A stretch of DNA of 64,000 nt from Tamarix chinensis (lineage: Eukaryota > Streptophyta > Magnoliopsida > Caryophyllales > Tamaricaceae): NCBI GenBank assembly GCA_030549775.1, contig CM060173.1, forward strand, positions 7,166,501-7,230,500. Reading direction: 5' to 3'. Numbering within the stretch: position 1 is the stretch's first letter; each line of letters begins with the position of its first letter. This document shows, one piece after another, positions 48,301 through 61,040 of the stretch. The notes below the pieces were generated by a model. The model ran no database searches and was not told the DNA's origin. It saw only the letters and a list, made by a program, of their open reading frames with translations. A program made the translations under genes and the position numbers.

Positions 48301-51300
48301 TGCTGTTTTCTTTAATCTTCATACAGCTAGGAATCAGTAAAATGAAGCATGTAATGTGGTCATATTTATTCTGAGCCTGTTGTATGGCTGGGGAAGATCA
48401 CCATTTGATGTCCCTTGAAAATTTGGTGTGAGGGTTTCCCATGCTTATCTGTTCTTTTGTTCACTGTATGTGTGGTTTGTGTCTGTATATGCTATGTGGA
48501 TGAATGATTCTTAGATTTATATTTATCTTGTGTGATACAACGCATACAATAAAACCGCGGTTACGGTCGCGATTGCGGTTGCGGTCGCGGTGTCGCGGTA
48601 TCGGGGTGTCGCGAATGATATTTTGTATATCGCGGTTGTCGCGGCGTGAATTTTTAATTATTTTACACAACAAATATCGGCAAATATCGGTCAATATCGG
48701 TAAAATATCGGCCGATATCCGAAATTTCGCCGATATCGCGGCGATAAATGTGTGATTTTCTGTATCGGCCGCAATTTCGGAATTTCGCGTCGCGGCTGAC
48801 CCGAAAACCGCGAAATTGCGGCCGATACGCAATTGCGGTACCGATATTTGATTGTATGATACAACCATATTAACATGTTATGTACCAGCTTTCTTAAGGA
48901 TGATAGAAGATGAAAACTATCGAAGCCACAGCTCCGTCCCCTTGTCTGAGTTTGGGATGTAGCTTCAACAGTGCTTAGGAACTTAGGTTGTTTGCATGCT
49001 TTTTCCAAGTGCTTCATTCACTGTCCCTTATGGGTGTGTTCTCTCCCCAGATTTGCGCGTGTTGGTTCAGTGGTATTAGCTCTTCATGATGCCAGCGATG
49101 TGTTTCTTGAGATAGGGAAAATGTCCAAATACAGTGGTGCTGAAACACTTGCGAGCAGCGCCTTTATTCTCTTTGTCATATCTTGGATTTTACTTCGCCT
49201 TACTTACTACCCATTTTGGATTCTATGGAGTACAAGGTTAGTACTAATATGCATTTTATGGTTATTCTGGATATTTCTTGCTTGGATTCATTTTCTGTTT
49301 GTAAAATGCTGGCTGCTCCTACTATTAGGAAAGGGAGGGGGTTCTTTGGATTGAAAATTAAGGACTTTGCTTTTGTTGTTCAAAGTTAGAAGCAGCTAAT
49401 CAGTTCCAAAATCACACATGCTGTGTGGGCAGACTTCCTCGGAGGCTTTGAGCCTTTTATTTATTTATTTATTTTGTGATTGATGGCCTGACCTGTGTGT
49501 TTGCCGAATCTGAGATTTATTTTGCATAAACATGAGATAATATTTTTTTATTGGACAATTCAGAACATAAATATGTGATTTATTGGAACCTGTAATACAT
49601 GTCAGTTCGTGGATCCATGGACATTCTTTGGAAGATGGTAATTTATGGATGAGGCCATTTAAGCTTTATACTGTTTCAATTATATTGGTTGGTAACAATG
49701 GAATCTTCTGAAACAATTAGGTTATGAACTATGATGATTGGAGCTAGTGGGAAAGTAGTTATACTTCTTATTGCTTACATTTGGATCAGAATTTTGTTTT
49801 TGGTTCGTGTTTCCACTTTTCATGTTTATATGTCATCAATTCTCTGTTAACCCGTTTTTGTTTGGATTATTACAAGCTGTAGTTGCAATTTCAGTTCATT
49901 CTCATTCTTGGAAACAGACCACTTCCCTTTAGTTTACCATATGACCTATGGGGCTGAAATTCTTCTTCAGTCATATTTATTGGGTTAGAATTTCCACCAG
50001 CTTCTACGCTGTAAATGATATTACCAAATCCAAAAAGGTTAGGAAGTTGGCTTAATTTTGATAAACCTTTTCCCTCCCTTTTTTGGTAAATCAAAGTTGT
50101 AGAGCACTACAAAATAAAATAACTTGTCACATCATAGGCTAAGTGAGTTGGCTGTGTTTCAAGTATTCTGAACTATGAATTTGTGATTTCCATGTTGAAG
50201 ATTCAAGTCAAGATCACCTCATTGGTGAGGCTGGGCTTTCTACCCCAAATCTAACTGGTCCTTGGTCCCTTCTCTGGCTTAAAACAAAAGAAAGGTCCCA
50301 ACTTCACTTGATGTATAGAGAGACAGGAATATCTTTTCTGGCATAGAATTCTGTCCTCTTTTTATATACATTTTTCGAATCGCCTCCATTTTACTCTTGT
50401 AGCTGATAGCAGTTTCTCTAAGTGTAAGCAGTTCCATTTCAGAGATTGATTACTTTCGGATACTTTGGTCTCACTTATTACATGCTAAAACTTAACCTAC
50501 CGTCTTTCTCCTTCAGCTATGAAGTTGTGCAGATACTGGACAAGGAAAAGCACCCAGTTGAGGGACCTATTTATTACTATGTGTTCAATACTCTTCTTTA
50601 CTGCTTGCTTATACTTCACATATATTGGTGGGTCTTGATATACCGGATGCTTGTTAAGCAAATCCAAGCTAGAGGCCAACTTAGTGATGATGTCCGCTCA
50701 GGTAAGAAGCTAATAAATTCCTTGCATGTTATTATCTATCAGATGTATTTGCTGGATTGATAATCAATTCAAAGCATCTACTGTGAGGCTTTCCATGAGT
50801 ACAATTTTTAGCTTGTTGAACAGTATGATGTTATATCGTATAGCTTGAAATTGACAAGATATATTTGAAGAAACGTTTGCTTTGGTGTACCACAATTTGA
50901 TTGCTAATTACGGAAGGCATAACATGGTTTTGCTGTTTGGTGGTAGGGCACAATATTCAGGGTAAATCATTATCAAAGTAGTTCTGAAATTGCAATTGTC
51001 CTATCTTTTTCTTTCAGCAGCCTGAATCTTGTTTTGCTCTTACTGGCATTTAGGGAGTGTTGTGTATGATATAGTAAACTGATTCTTATTGTTCGGTCAC
51101 TTTTTCTTCTAACGATACTCATTAGGGAAAGTATATTACTATCTTGAAGGCTGAGATGGCCAGAGCTATACTTCTTTGTGACTGTTAAAACATAAAAAAT
51201 TAATGCATTTTTTTTTTCAATCTGGTTCATGGTCCTAGTGCAATGTAAACTTATAGGGTTGCTTAGCCTGTGTTGGCATGTCTTGCTGTCTGAAATATCC

Positions 51301-51433
51301 CAAACTCATGACTCACAAATTTCATTATCTTTGCTTCTCATGTCAATTATATCTTTGTCAGTTCCTCAATTCGTCTGACTAGTATCATCTACCCTATGCA
51401 GATTCTGAAGACGAAGATGATCATGAAGATTGA
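45324..51433 (+). CDS. LOH (LAG1 homologue): Ceramide synthase, LAG1/LOH type (TLC domain), six exons, 308 aa
   Basis: Exons: 45324-45461, 47622-47851, 47935-48090, 49051-49236, 50517-50701, 51402-51433; all junctions are GT/AG and in phase. The enzyme joins a fatty acyl-CoA to a sphingoid base in the ER, making ceramide. The start [18 protein letters not shown] is family-typical. A first membrane segment covers residues 26-45. [20 protein letters not shown] opens the TLC domain. The Lag1 motif spans about 147-200: [16 protein letters not shown] (His160, His161) and [19 protein letters not shown] (His187, Asp188, Asp191). Later segments are [17 protein letters not shown] and [20 protein letters not shown]. 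The acidic tail [10 protein letters not shown] probably faces the cytosol and could be phosphorylated. Length and motifs match plant class LOH1/LOH3 and tomato ASC1. The reading is intact. Confidence 0.95.
48543..48858. mobile_element. hAT-like MITE, CpG-rich, in intron 3 of the ceramide synthase gene
   Basis: It starts CATACAATAAAACCGCGG and ends CCGATATTTGATTGTATG, an imperfect inverted pair beginning CATACAAT. It is flanked by ATACAACG (48535-48542) and ATACAACC (48859-48866), an 8-bp duplication with one mismatch as in hAT elements. The 316-bp body has dozens of CG dinucleotides arranged as CGCGGT, TATCGG and CCGATATCG repeats. Frames across it on both strands are not genes. Confidence 0.8.
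50120..50300 (+). repeat. Possible tRNA-derived SINE remnant in intron 4
   Basis: GGCTAAGTGAGTTGGC (50137-50152) resembles a Pol III A box. AGATTCAAGTC (50199-50209) resembles a B box. The spacing is longer than in a tRNA. Ends and target duplication were not defined, so this is tentative. Confidence 0.3.
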
Positions 51434-52100
51434 TCTGGGCGTAGGAAATGCTGGATGCAGAATTCTCAGAGAAAAGGTGATGACCATTTGTGAGAAGCCA
51501 GTTAAGCTATTCTTGTCATTTACACCACACAGAGATTTGAGTTTAGGCGACAAAACATGTTGGTCACTGATGCTTGCTCTCTGACGATCTATAAGGAAAT
51601 TTGCCTGTATCTGTCTGCGTAGAAGTACTTGGAAGTAGACTCAATATCGTATTCAGCCTGAAAAATTACCGTTTTTAGTAATCATTAGTAAATATGAATG
51701 AGGTGCTAATCTTTCGTGCTGAATGCTGGATTATTCAATCTATTAGGTGATAGAATTTCGCGGTACTCTGGGTGTCCTGAAGTGGCTTTCAATGGATCCG
51801 ATCATCCTTTTTTCGACCGGTCTCACTGCCTTTTTATTACACACATTTTTAGAGATTTCATTGTTTGCAATTTTGCTTTCAGGTACAGATAAGGGTAGTT
51901 GTTCTTATCACGTCATGCACATCCCGAGCTTCATGGATAACTTCTCATAATATTCAAATTATAGAAGACCCAAAATGGAGCTGCCATATGGGGAGAGACC
52001 ATGTCAGATTTCCAATACGAGGGATTTTGTCATCGTTTTGTTCAAGACCTTTTTATTAACTAAGACTGATTAAGTTGTAACAATACAGAGGGCAATTCTT
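51434..52100 (+). other. 3' UTR and downstream region of the ceramide synthase gene
   Basis: Unique, moderately balanced sequence follows the stop codon. Several AT-rich stretches could serve as poly(A) sites, and no single one stands out. Open frames at 51747-52059 lack motifs and do not join the gene. Confidence 0.45.
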
Positions 52101-53560
52101 TGTACTCAAGGTTCATAAACTGGGGAGCCATCTCCGAGGATGTTTATGTTTATACATTTCATTATTTATTCAAAATTCTTATCGTGGGTCATTAATACAT
52201 TGATGTTTCTGACATGATAAAAACGTTCAAAAGTGTCTTTTTGCAGTTTAAATAATTACTTATCAAAATTAATTATTTAAAAAAGTTATTCTATTTTTTT
52301 TTCCTAAAAAAAAGAAGTAATTATTTTAAATATCTATTTTAATAAGTAGATTCAAATGAATAATTACAAAAACTCCAGCAACTAAAAGGCATCTAAAAAA
52401 ATACCTCAAGAGGTCAAATTGTATTAACCTCCTGGAAAGGACAGTCTCCGGTGGTCGGTGGATAAACCCCGGCCACCTTAATCGATCAATCTTTGATTTA
52501 TTAAAAAGGTTAATTTTAATGTATCAAATTTCATGTAATCGAATTGATAAAAAGTAAGATTTTTATTTTATTAATTTACCTCAAAAGAAGTAAGCAAACT
52601 CATAAGATTAGAACTCTATTAATTGCAGTGGACCTTGTCTTCGTAGTACTATTCACTTCCCTCACTTTAGTTTTTCCTTCTCTGCTCGGTCTGGTTGAAC
52701 CTCGCGGTGAAATCCGGGGGAACTGATAGTATTGACAAGATCGATTGCTTTTCTCGTTTGTTGACTTCCCGCAAAATTAATTCAATAATGTGTCTAATTT
52801 AGTTTATAGTGATATTGTCAGCGAATTCTCTTAGTGGGGTGGTTAACGTTCTCTGCGATGGCGGCCAGTGGGAAGACCGAGTAAAATACGGTAAGAGGGA
52901 AATAGAATTTTTTTACTTTTAGTGCTTGTTTGGTATGCGGATAATAGGAGTAGAAAAATTATCTTTATATTTTATATATTTTGTATAATTTATTTAAAAT
53001 TAAATATTTTTATTCTAATAAATATCCATTTTAGATCTTAATTTGATCTAAAAAGGATATTTCATGAAAAATATATTTATTATTATTAAATACTTAATAT
53101 AAAAGATATAAAATAGAGGGAAAATTTTTCCACCCTTAAATACTTAATCTCTTTTTCGGCGCATTGTCTATGAACGTGTCTCAGCTTTAAAATGTTAAAT
53201 CCCACCGGTTACCTTGGCTCTATATATTTTTTTTCTCCCTACCATCAATTGAACAAATACTGAAAATGACGCCAACATCCTCCAATTATTTTAAATTGTT
53301 ACTTCCTACTATTAATAATAGATATAGTTGTCAAATAAGAAATACATATCTGAGACACGTTCCAATTAAAAATATAGATATTTTTTTTAAAATTTACAAT
53401 AAATATATAACCGTTTCAAATTTATTTTAATTAAAAAATACATTCTATTAAAACAATATATTATTTTGTATGAAAAGTGAAAACAGTATTTTATAAATAA
53501 TATAGACACATACAATTACATCCATAATATTAGTGGCTTATAGATAGCATTCAACTCCTA
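52101..53560. other. Gene-free AT-rich stretch
   Basis: No gene is supported. A short reading near 52847-52891 gives VLCDGGQWEDRVKYG, which only faintly recalls a MuDR N-terminus. The rest is AT-rich with no repeat I could define. Confidence 0.5.
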
Positions 53561-54867
53561 GTCTATATCTATATCTATATAATATAATATATCAGAAATG
53601 CAGAATCGGAGGCGACTCCACTATATTCTCTAATAGTTTCAACTTTCAGCAATATTTGTATCACTGTAGATGTATTAAGCATCTAGGAGGACACGCTCTA
53701 CTTTTCTAAGCAGAGGGAAAATATCATTGGACCATGAGATCCATCCACCATAATATTATTTTTACGCATTAAGTAAATAAAATTACCGATCCCACTTCAA
53801 AAAATATTCATTACGTTAGTTGTTTTCATAATTTTTGTAGTGTAAAGTCTATATTTCATTCCTTGTCTCACATATTTTGATCCTCTCTGTCTAGCAATTA
53901 TCTGTATTACAAATAGGTTAAATGATTTATTTATTGGAGTATGAATGATGTAATTTGAGTTTCTTATGCAAGTCCTCTTTCGATTCATTTATTTCAGCAT
54001 ATTTCATCAGTGCCAAGTTAGTGTGTTTTTTGTTGTTGTTATTGTGTTGGTTCATTTGAGCTTAGCAACCTATAATTAAGTTCTTATTTTTTCTGCTCTG
54101 ATAAAATGCATTTGTACTTCTTCAAGGAGTCAAACATATATCGAGAGTAGGCGAAGCTCCTTTATCACTTGCTTAAGTAAATGCCATATATAGTGTCATA
54201 ATTTTTGAGTGGCATGCCTCTTTCAAGATATTCTATTTTTCATTTTTTATGGTATTGCCCATGAAAAATTTAGCCTGTTGTATGGATTTAGGACATATGA
54301 GCTGAACAGGATTTCTCTCCAAGGTAAATTTTATTTCAAACAATTAATTGAGCATCTCCTCACAAGTATCCTTTTAGTTATTATTAGTTTTATGCATTCC
54401 TCATTTTTTTTCAAGCATTCTAGAAACTTCAATTGTATTCAATGCTTCCAAATATGTTATAATTTTTTAATTTTATTATTCATGGGAAGGAGTGAAGTAT
54501 GAGATGATCAACATTGTATCGGGATTGACGTTTGAAACAGGATAGTTCTAGGTTGTGCTCTAATATTCTTGTAGTTAAGTCCTATCAATATTATCATCTT
54601 TGTTATGCTAATTTTCTAATCTCATTCTGCCATCTAAATTACAAGATGGAAGCCTCGTAGATAGAATGTACGCTACAAGGCCCTCCAACCCACAATTTTT
54701 CTCCCCAGAAATAGCCACTACTAGTATAACATTAAAAGAGAAAACTTCCCGGCATCTATATCTATATCTATATCTATATTCTATATATTCTATATATATA
54801 TAAAAGTAGAGTACAATGAAACATATATTCCCGCCTAAATGCAAAAGAGATAGTCAAAGAAGCTTTT

Positions 54868-54992
54868 GGACGCCCTGGCTCCGGACCTACCATGAACTCA
54901 GTCGCTGGGTCACCGTAATTTACCTCCTCTGTGATGGCTGGCGGGCCGGCTGGCGGAGGCCCTGGGGGCGAGGGAATCGCCTTTTGGCTCTA
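54868..54992. mobile_element. GC-rich 125-bp insert flanked by 20-bp direct repeats
   Basis: AGATAGTCAAAGAAGCTTTT occurs at 54848-54867 and at 54993-55012. The sequence between is about two-thirds G+C (GGCGGGCCGGCTGGCGGAGG in the middle) in an AT-rich setting. A long perfect duplication is typical of insertion by a LINE-type reverse transcriptase, so a SINE fragment or retrocopied RNA piece is likely. Source not recognised. Confidence 0.7.
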
Positions 54993-55960
54993 AGATAGTC
55001 AAAGAAGCTTTTCGGATATGTTCAAGGAAACGTAAAGCTTCTCCAACACAAGCCTATTTCTTTATTTTAGCTTGAGATCTAGATAGTTTCTTATCCAAAT
55101 AGAAATACTGAGATAAATAAAGGTGGCCTTCATCCAACCCCTAGCGAAAGAGGTTGCTTCTCTTCCTCCTGCTGCAATAATGGTGAGACTTCACTTTCCA
55201 TCGTAATTTGTATTTGCTTCATTATTATAGAGAAACTTCATTTTTAGTAATCAAAGTTTGATATTAAGACTAATTTCTCTGGTGATCGATTGTTTCCTAA
55301 TTTTCTTTGTCATGATATGATTTTGCAGCAAGTGGCAACCACAATAATGGGGAACGATGACAGAAACGAAGGCAACCAGTGATATTGTTAGTGAAGTAGT
55401 GACGACAATGACTGCTTTCGCTATACCTTCATCAGCAAAGAGAACCTGGTTGAAAAATTGAAAGGGTGAGATATTAGAGATTTGAATTAGATTTTTTCCC
55501 CTTTGTTGCACTTTGCATTATCTTTTATCCTGCCATAAGCTGATTGAAAAAGAATACTGCTACAAGAGGTCTTCAATTACTTTCATATTTATCTTTATTT
55601 TTAAACGTCATTTTGTTGCTATGGGTATATTTGTTGAAGGAGGATGAGTGAGGAAGATATGCAAAAAAAATTGAAAAGGGTAAGATTTCAGAGCTGCCAA
55701 TGCATTTTTATACGTCTTCGTCCCTTTTGTATACATTTTTTTGGGTTATATTTTTTGTCAACACTGATTAGGCATTTTCTGTACTATATTGAAATTCTAT
55801 CTTTGAGGTTTTATAATGGAATGGAACATGCTTCTAATAAAAGATGCTGTGATATTCAATAGATGAGATTATAGTTCATGAAGCTGAAGGAAAAGTTTGG
55901 TTCTCCATTAAGTATAGGTTGGAGAAATAAATGAATATATAAGTTTTTTTTTTAAAAAAA

Positions 55961-56070
55961 AATGGGTAGCTAGTAAAAAACTTTGAATGGATTTAAGGTT
56001 TAGGTTAAAAGAAAACCCTCAAATGGGTAGCGAGTAAAACACTTTGAATGGATTTAAGGTTTAGGTTGAT
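55961..56070. repeat. 61-bp tandem duplication
   Basis: ATGGGTAGCNAGTAAAA and CTTTGAATGGATTTAAGGTT are repeated at 55962 and 56023 with only a few differences. Confidence 0.85.
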
Positions 56071-57104
56071 GGAGTAGAGGAATATAATCCTAGACTTGAG
56101 AGGCAGAAGTTTTTGATAATTGTTTTTCGTCTCTTCAGTTGGGCATCAATGTGTTGATTCCTACCCTTCCCTTTTTCTCATTTACCGGCTCAAAGTCATC
56201 CTTTGCTAGAGACCTCAATTTCTATAGTACTTTTACATCATGGTTATTGATTCGATTGAGCTACTACTATCTATTTCATGTTATATCTGTTTATCTTTAA
56301 GAAACAATGGTTTGGAGAAGTAAAAAATTACCTTACTTTCTTTTGTGTAAAATTGATTACTTAATTTCTTCTAAAATTTTAGGCAAGCTGGAGTTCAGTT
56401 TTACACACAACCAAAGACGGTAACACTATAGTGGAAGGATTTACCAAGTGGAGATCTCTAGCAGTGCATGTTTTCCAAAAGTCTTAAAAGAGTTCTCCAT
56501 ATTTCTTATCATGTCTTCTTGCACATTAGGGAGAAGAAACTCTTTTGATAAAGAGTTCTTTTGCTAGAATTTTGATGATTATTGTAATACTCCTTAAATT
56601 ATTAAAAAAGTTTTTTTTTGTATATTTAATATTCTTTTTTCTTCATTGGATCTGTAATTTTGCCACATAGTTTATGAATTTGCGTATAAAGACATCGGTA
56701 AATTCGGGTTTTTAAAGCATTTATGTGGATGAGTATGTTTAACTTTTTTACATATTAATTGATTAATATAGATTCATAATCAAAATTTTTACAAATAGAT
56801 TGAGTTATATGATGGCTCAAGTATAACTTATTTTCATTTTGTTTACTTCCATGATAAAAGGAAATTTTGATATTTACTTTGTAAGAAAAACTGATTAATA
56901 CACTATAGTTTTACTACATCTATTGTAGATATTTTTTATATTTTATGGGTATTACAAAATTTACTTAATATAATTTGTACGCAGTACAATAAATATTGGT
57001 TGCATACATATCTTACCATCAACAATAGTTTTACTATATCTCATATAACATTAGATTATAATTTAAAAATTGTGAATCCGTGCATCGCACAGGTATAAAT
57101 CTAG

Positions 57105-60100
57105 TCTAATTTAACAAAAGAGCTCGGTGTTTTAAAAAAAAAACTTAGAACTTTGGCCTAAAGTATTTCACAAAGTTAATGAACATAAGTTTGTAATCCC
57201 ATAGCATAACATTTTATTTTCATACTAATAAATTTTTAGGATATAAACACATAATAAGTTGATGTTGAAAAATTGAATCTTAGATCTCAAGTAGAAATGG
57301 TTTTCATAAATTAACTTATGATACACCATAATTATTTTCAACAAACCATGTATTCCAACTCTATAGACTATATTACTTTCTCAAATCAAAATTTTGTTGG
57401 TTAAATCATATTAACTCGATTGTTAAATGCATAACCCTAAGTTCACATTGTGAAAGACCTCCAAAATTGTGCACACTTGACAATTTGGATTTTATAGCAA
57501 TTATTTATCAATATTTACATTTTGATCTTCAATATTAGTCTCTGTATGTATCAAAGTTACAAAAAACCTCACTAAAAAAGGCAACCAAAGTTAAGATGAG
57601 ATTTGTATATAGCCTCTTTAATAGTTATCTGCAACTGAAACATCAAAAGAAAACAACTGACATAAAAAAGTAGAACAAATAGCTATTGGTAAAAAATGTT
57701 TTGGAGATAGAGTGGGGGACAAAGGTTAAATTCATTGTTTTCCCCTTACAAATTTTCATCCATGGACACTAATAGCCCATCCACCCAAATCACCCCACCT
57801 CAAAATTATATAAAAAAAAACAAAATAAAATAACATAATAAAACTCTCATATGCAAGTAGGAACAATTTTAGATTGAGGCATAAAAAACATCGTATGGAT
57901 AAGGTAACAATTTAATTGAAAAATTCTCACCATCTCTTTCCCTTAACATCATAGAATCCTAATATTCATTTACTCATCATTTAAATCATATGAAGCAAAA
58001 CTGTAACGAGCTAAAAATATAGTTTGGAACAAAAGTATGAAATCAATTAAGGGAAGTAATCCCCTACATCTGAGTCAAGGCCTATGTAAATTGAGATAGA
58101 GTTTTTTTGGGACAAAAGAATGAATTGAGACACCGTGAGATGGACAATCTAAAAATTGTTCCTGTTAAAGCTAATTATTTGTTTGAAAAATAGTCATTGT
58201 TTGAATAATTTTCCTCCCCAGGAATTTATTAGCCTAGCTATAAAGGGAGGAAAAATCTATATAAAGGCATAAAAGCTCTTTTTAACTACTAATATCTACT
58301 TGCAATGAATGTTCAAAATAAGACACATATTGAAAATTATAAGCTCAAACCTTGGGCTACTGTCCACTGAGTAAAATAATTTGCATAAGGAATGATTAAA
58401 TCATTCTAAACAACAACAACCAAAGGAGTAGGAGACATAACAACAAATATCCAAACAACAAAGCCAGAACGCTTAATCACTAGATGTTGTGAACTACCCT
58501 TAGTACACATCATCTTCTCCTTTTGTTAAGGAAGAGAATTGCAAATTCATATATAACTATGAAGATCAACCTAGAAGAAAACAAAATTAAACAAAACTTC
58601 GATGCACTTGACCTAAATTTTCAAGTATATATTACATTCATTGAAAAATAGTTTTATTTAATGATCACTAAATATAATCTGCAATACTATATACAAACAA
58701 CTATACCAAATATATTCAGCATAATTATCCAACAATTTTAATTATAATAATCTCAAAGACAATCAATATCTATAAGTCCATAAGAAAGAGAAGGGTGCAG
58801 GTGAACTTGATGATCATCAAATGAGTATCTACCCTCATCTCATAATTATTGACAACAAGCACTATTTTAGCATTCATATCACTACACAAAGTTGTGTCTT
58901 GAGACGCATAGTAGTAACCATATGAACATGATTGCTCTCTATTTTCATAACACCTTTCTTGCCATTTTGGTTGAACCAATCATGGTATTAGGTCTACACT
59001 CCTTCCACAAAAAATATTATCTCTAATTTATTTTTAGTCTCAAACTAATAACTTAGCAAATGGAGAAGATGAATGCTTAAGGGTATGTCACAACATTTTC
59101 TCCAGCCAATAACCTATTCAACAAAACTAGCCAAATGAATATAAAAAAACCAACTGATTGTTGTTGCAAAATATTTTCTTCAATCTATTGTCCAATGAAG
59201 TACTAGGATGCCATTTTCAGTAACAACTTTTAACAACACTGATATTTTATTGATGCCATGGATTATCTTTCATAAATCTAGAGTAATAAGGCTTTGTTGT
59301 CATAAATGAGTTTTCTTATAGTAACACCAATGCACTACTTAAAGGGGAAAAACACAACTCCAAAAGAGGCACCAAGCTTGGTGGACAACCCTTACCATAA
59401 AACTCCCATACAGAGTAGAAGGAAAAAGGCAACAAGCAGTGCTATTTGGATATCCTAAACCCACAAAAACCAAAATCAAAATAGAAGCATTTGTCTACAC
59501 CAAGATAAAAGTAGTAGCTAAGCAAGCACCTCTAATTTAGCAAAACAATTAAACCAACAAGCAGCAAAGCAGTGGCTTATACATATAGTACAAGTAGCAA
59601 GTAGTTGTTCTAATTATCATTAAACCAACTAAAATAAACCAATAAGAATACCAACAAATAGCAAGTAATCATCTTAATACAATAACATATACTATAAACA
59701 AATCCTTTGATTATCAATCGACACTAAAATAGTTACTTATACAATTCATCATTAAGGATAATTTGCAAAAGACGATGCTCAAAATAATTAAAATTATAAA
59801 AATCGCAAACCTAATGAAATTCGAAGAAGCAATCGTTCCAAAAATTATTTTACTTTAAAATGTAGAGAGCATACCTTATTAGTTGATGACAACTAGGGAA
59901 TGCAAGTAATATTTGATGAATAGAAAGAACGAAGTGACTAAAAAGGCCCGACCATATCAAACCACTAAGATTTGAGTGAAGTCCAAACACACCTAAATCA
60001 TAATATGTTGATATAAGGGAAAACAATAGCAACAACAGAAAACTATTGCGAGCAGAAAGAAATAAAAATTGATAAAGTAGCGAATAGATGAAGAGGGAAC

Positions 60101-61040
60101 ATCATTTATTGAGAGATGGAAGTGAACCACAATGAAGGAGGTGGATAAAGTTCAAAAAAGGGAAGGAGAAATGATGGAAGAGAGTCAAGGAAGAACACGA
60201 TCGTGGGCTTCTAGATTTGTGAGTGCAATTAGAAAATTTGTGAACAAAATAACCAAGTGTGGGACTAAAATTATAGTACACACACTTAGGTCACAAAAAA
60301 TATCATTGCCCAAATGGATAATGGGGAAAAATTTTAGAGTTTTATTATTTAAAAAATAAATTCTTATTAGACGAAAATTTTTTTTTTTAAAATTATCCCT
60401 TCCATTAATAATATTTGTCGTTTCCTAGGCCCCTGGCATGGTAAAAACTGTAATTTCTTTAGCCATCAAATCTCCAAGTTTTGTCATTTCCTCTAATCTG
60501 AGGTGAAGGAATATTTACCCCATTATAACACTGAGAAGGAATGGATAGTGCATTTCAGACAAAAGTGAGAAAGTTTTGCACAGAGAAAGTCAAGACATGA
60601 TGAGAAATCTTTCAAAGATGTGTATAACTCCATGATAAAGGCTAGTGACAGTAACCACAACATACATAAAGTATCAACAAAAAGTTATCTGAATGTCTAT
60701 AGTGCCTACCTGATTGTGTAAATATTTTTATTGTCATAGAGATAAGATTAGCTGCACACAAAACTAACAGGGAGATTAATAGTTCAAAGATATATTGTTC
60801 TTTATAAACTTTTAACTCCATGGCTTTCCACTGTATGAACCACGAGAGTTTTTCTATATGAATAAGAATATCTCAACTAAATCATTCAGTAGATAAAACA
60901 ACTCCGAGTACAAAAATAAAACATATTTAGGAATTGTAAAGATACAAAGATCATATATCACAGCTTTGAAGTCCAAAATAATTATTGAAAAGTACAACAT
61001 TTTCAAGCTACTAATGACTATGAACATACCTAATACACAC
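57105..61040. other. Gene-free AT-rich stretch
   Basis: No gene, RNA or clear mobile element was found on either strand. The longest frames (75 codons at 60132-60359) show no motif and no splice partners. Confidence 0.5.

Larger units (their letters stand above)
54755..57104 (+). mobile_element. Non-autonomous Helitron-like element
   Basis: The right end has the hairpin ATCCGTGCATCGCACAGGT (57076-57094) followed by ATAAATCTAG and a T, the form of a plant Helitron 3' terminus (hairpin, then CTRR inserted at A|T). The left candidate starts after A with TCTATATCTATATC (54755) and continues ATATATATAAAAGTAGAGTACAATG, like known 5' ends. A second start of the same type is near 53564-53590, so the left border could be there. 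No Rep/helicase frame is present. Confidence 0.6.

Noticed and set aside
48461..49017. Arg/Asp-rich repeat frames on both strands
   Set aside because: They read through the CpG-rich MITE and intron 3; not protein-coding.
52847..52891. VLCDGGQWEDRVKYG reading, recalling a MuDR transposase N-terminus
   Set aside because: Fifteen residues with no adjoining matching sequence are too little to support a call.
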